From JACQXM01 sp964569425 (lineage in GTDB: Bacteria; Planctomycetota; Phycisphaerae; UBA1845), in assembly GCA_964569425.1 (NCBI GenBank), contig CAZMVD010000158.1:1-8879 (forward strand): a stretch of 8,879 bases of DNA, in the 5' to 3' direction. How positions within the stretch are numbered: the first letter of the stretch is position 1; each line of letters begins with the position of its first letter. The notes under the pieces are model-generated. The model saw only the letters and a list, made by a program, of their open reading frames with translations, was not told the origin of the DNA and did not search any database. The translations under genes were made by a program, and so were the position numbers. This document shows, one piece after another, positions 7,072 to 8,879 of the stretch.

Positions 7072-8879
7072 ATGGCACTCGAAATCAAAGGCAGCACACG
7101 GCGCGAGTTTCTCAAGACCACCGGCGCCGCCGTCGGCACCGTGGGCGCATGGGGCTGGGCGATGCAGGCGCTCGCCTTTCGACCCGACATCGCCAACCCG
7201 CTGGGGTTCTACCCGGCGCGCGACTGGGAAAAAATCTACCGCGATCAGTATCGCTACGACAGCCGGTTTAGTTGGGTGTGTTCGCCCAACGACACCCACG
7301 CCTGTCGCGTGCAGGCGTACGTGCGAAACGGCGTCATCACGCGCATGGGGGCACAGTACGACTATCAGACCTATGGGGACATCTACGGCCACCATGCCAC
7401 GGCCAACTGGAACCCGCGGCAGTGCGCCAAGGGATACACGTTCCACCGCCTGCTCTACGGGCCGTACCGGCTGAAACACCCCATCATCCGCAAGGGTTGG
7501 AAGGAATGGGCCGACGCGGGCTTTCCCGACCTGGACGTGGACGACAATCGTTCGAAGTACAAGTTCGACAGCCGCGGGTCGGACGTGCATGTGCGCATCG
7601 GCTGGGACGACGTGTTCCGCTACATCGCCAAAGCGTACGTGTCGGTGGCGCAGCGTTACAGCGGCGAGTCGGGCGCGAAGAAACTGCGGGCACAGGGCTA
7701 CCCCGAAGAGATGATCGATGAAATGGGCGGCGCCGGCACGCGGACGTTTAAGATGCGCGGCGGCATGGGCCTGACCGGCGTCATCGGTAAATACGGGCTC
7801 TACCGGCTCAACAATTCGATGGCCCTGCTGGACGCGAAAGTGCGCGGCGTCAGCCCCGAAAACGCCCGCGCCGGCCGGAACTGGAGCAACTACACCTGGC
7901 ACGGCGACCAGACCCCCGGTCAGCCCTGGGTTCACGGCTTGCAGAACAGCGACTGCGATTTCAACGACCTGCGCTTCAGCAAGCTGATCATCATGAACGG
8001 CAAAAACCTGGTGGAGAACAAGCTCACCGACTCCCACTGGTTCATCGAGTGCATGGAGCGCGGCGGCCGCATCGTGGTGATCGCTCCGGAATACGGCCCG
8101 CCTAGCACCAAGGCCGACTATTGGGTTCCCATCCGCCCACAGACCGACGCCGCCCTGTGGCTGGGCGTCACGCGGCACATGATCGAGCGAAAATGGTACG
8201 ACGAGTCGTTTGTCAAGCAGTTCACCGATTTCCCGTTGCTGGTGCGTTGCGACACGCTGCAACGGTTGCGCGCCGACGAGGTGTTTGCGAACTACCAGAC
8301 CCCGCTCTCGAAGGACGGGCCTAGCTTCAAGGTCCAGGGGCTCACGCCTGAGCAGCACAAGCAGCTCGGCGACCGCGTGGTGTGGGACGCCAAGACCGAC
8401 AAGCCTGTGGCCCTGACGCGCGACGACGTGGGCAAACGCATGGCGACCAGAGGCATCGACCCGGCGCTGGACGGAACCTGGAAGATCAAGCTGGTCGACG
8501 GGCACGAAGTCGAAGTGCGCACGCTGTGGTCCCTGTACCAGGAGCACCTCAAGGACTACGACCTGGACACCGTGGCCGAGATCACCCATTCGCCCAGGGC
8601 GATGATCGAGCGTCTTGCGCAGGATATCTGGGAAACCTCGCACGCCGGCGGCGCGGTGGCCATTCACCAGGGCGAGGGCATCAACCACTGGTTCCACGCC
8701 ACGGAGGCCAATCGCGCGGCACTGCTGCCGGTGCTGCTGACCGGGAACATCGGCAAGCCCGGCTCCGGCGTGCACGGATGGGCGGGCAACTACAAGGCGG
8801 CCCTGTTTCAGGGCAGCAAGATCACCGGTCCCGGCTTCAAGGGCTGGGTCGCGGAGGATCCGTTCCATCCCAATCTCGA
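7072..8879 (+). CDS. Tat-exported molybdopterin oxidoreductase alpha subunit, NxrA/type II nitrate-reductase-like (partial, runs off right edge)
   Basis: Catalytic subunit of a DMSO-reductase-superfamily enzyme carrying bis-MGD molybdenum. From the ATG at 7072 (GAGGG at 7061-7065, six bases before), 602 codons stay open to the window edge. NarG/NxrA proteins are about 1,100-1,250 residues, so roughly half is present. A twin-arginine signal STRREFLK (8-15) is followed by a hydrophobic stretch and a possible cleavage after ALA35, so the enzyme is probably periplasmic. The Fe-S site near the N-terminus reads C70-X3-D74-X3-C78-X39-C118, where NarG has H-X3-C-X3-C-X34-C. The segments SWVCSPNDTHACR (67-79), YTFHRLLYGPYRLKHPIIRK (122-141), GEGINHWFHATEANR (534-548) and LTGNIGKPGSG (556-566) resemble nitrite oxidoreductase alpha subunits. 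TWHGDQTPG (275-283) should hold the molybdenum ligand, with D279 the candidate. Perchlorate, selenate or hydrocarbon dehydrogenase relatives are less likely but not excluded. The beta subunit is expected downstream. Confidence 0.9.
   Translation, partial: MALEIKGSTRREFLKTTGAAVGTVGAWGWAMQALAFRPDIANPLGFYPARDWEKIYRDQYRYDSRFSWVCSPNDTHACRVQAYVRNGVITRMGAQYDYQTYGDIYGHHATANWNPRQCAKGYTFHRLLYGPYRLKHPIIRKGWKEWADAGFPDLDVDDNRSKYKFDSRGSDVHVRIGWDDVFRYIAKAYVSVAQRYSGESGAKKLRAQGYPEEMIDEMGGAGTRTFKMRGGMGLTGVIGKYGLYRLNNSMALLDAKVRGVSPENARAGRNWSNYTWHGDQTPGQPWVHGLQNSDCDFNDLRFSKLIIMNGKNLVENKLTDSHWFIECMERGGRIVVIAPEYGPPSTKADYWVPIRPQTDAALWLGVTRHMIERKWYDESFVKQFTDFPLLVRCDTLQRLRADEVFANYQTPLSKDGPSFKVQGLTPEQHKQLGDRVVWDAKTDKPVALTRDDVGKRMATRGIDPALDGTWKIKLVDGHEVEVRTLWSLYQEHLKDYDLDTVAEITHSPRAMIERLAQDIWETSHAGGAVAIHQGEGINHWFHATEANRAALLPVLLTGNIGKPGSGVHGWAGNYKAALFQGSKITGPGFKGWVAEDPFHPNL

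Noticed and set aside
6364..8868. 834-codon open frame on the minus strand
   Set aside because: It lies opposite the gamma and alpha genes, which have clear motifs. Its content is a mirror of GC-rich codons (Val/Ala/His/Arg-rich) with no recognisable domain.
1..8879. CRISPR array, tRNA, rRNA or insertion sequence
   Set aside because: No regularly spaced repeats, no cloverleaf-like or rRNA-like segment, and no transposase motifs or terminal repeats were seen.

Overview
This window comes from a bacterial chromosome of fairly high GC. The organism appears to run a respiratory metabolism with exported heme and molybdenum proteins. No gene here fixes the taxon. The gene styles (a membrane NapC-like octaheme cytochrome with a CX3CH first heme, a nitrite-oxidoreductase-like alpha subunit with a Tat signal, and a fused cytochrome c/ethylbenzene-dehydrogenase-like gamma subunit) are the kind found in uncultivated environmental lineages such as Planctomycetota and nitrite-oxidising or anammox-type bacteria. 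That placement is an inference.

Layout. (1) Positions 1-1272, minus strand: the first 424 codons of acetyl-CoA synthetase (acs), running off the left edge, with a good RBS and a candidate promoter inside a nest of inverted repeats. (2) 1273-1651: divergent intergenic region. (3) 1652-3280, plus: a membrane-anchored multiheme cytochrome with three transmembrane segments and eight candidate heme sites. (4) 3537-4268, plus: a small uncharacterised protein beginning MGAWGS, of the DUF4259-like kind. (5) 4269-5241: almost 1 kb without a convincing gene. It is partly AT-rich and carries an 8-bp inverted repeat just after the preceding gene, then a near-consensus sigma-70-type promoter followed at once by two small perfect hairpins. 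(6) 5242-7020, plus: an exported protein with two cytochrome c domains fused to a heme-b-binding EB_dh (DMSO-reductase type II gamma) domain. (7) From 7072, plus, to the right edge: the N-terminal half of a Tat-exported molybdopterin oxidoreductase alpha subunit that most resembles NxrA/type II nitrate-reductase-like enzymes.

Genes 6 and 7 are 51 bp apart on the same strand and very probably form one operon. The alpha subunit should hold a bis-MGD molybdenum centre and one Fe-S cluster. An iron-sulfur beta subunit is expected downstream of the window. The gamma subunit would pass electrons from its heme b to its own two c-type hemes and so onward in the periplasm. The octaheme protein could link the quinone pool to periplasmic electron carriers, but it lies 2 kb away in a separate unit and its connection to the enzyme is only inferred. 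The substrate (nitrite, nitrate or another oxyanion) and the direction of catalysis cannot be read from this sequence alone.
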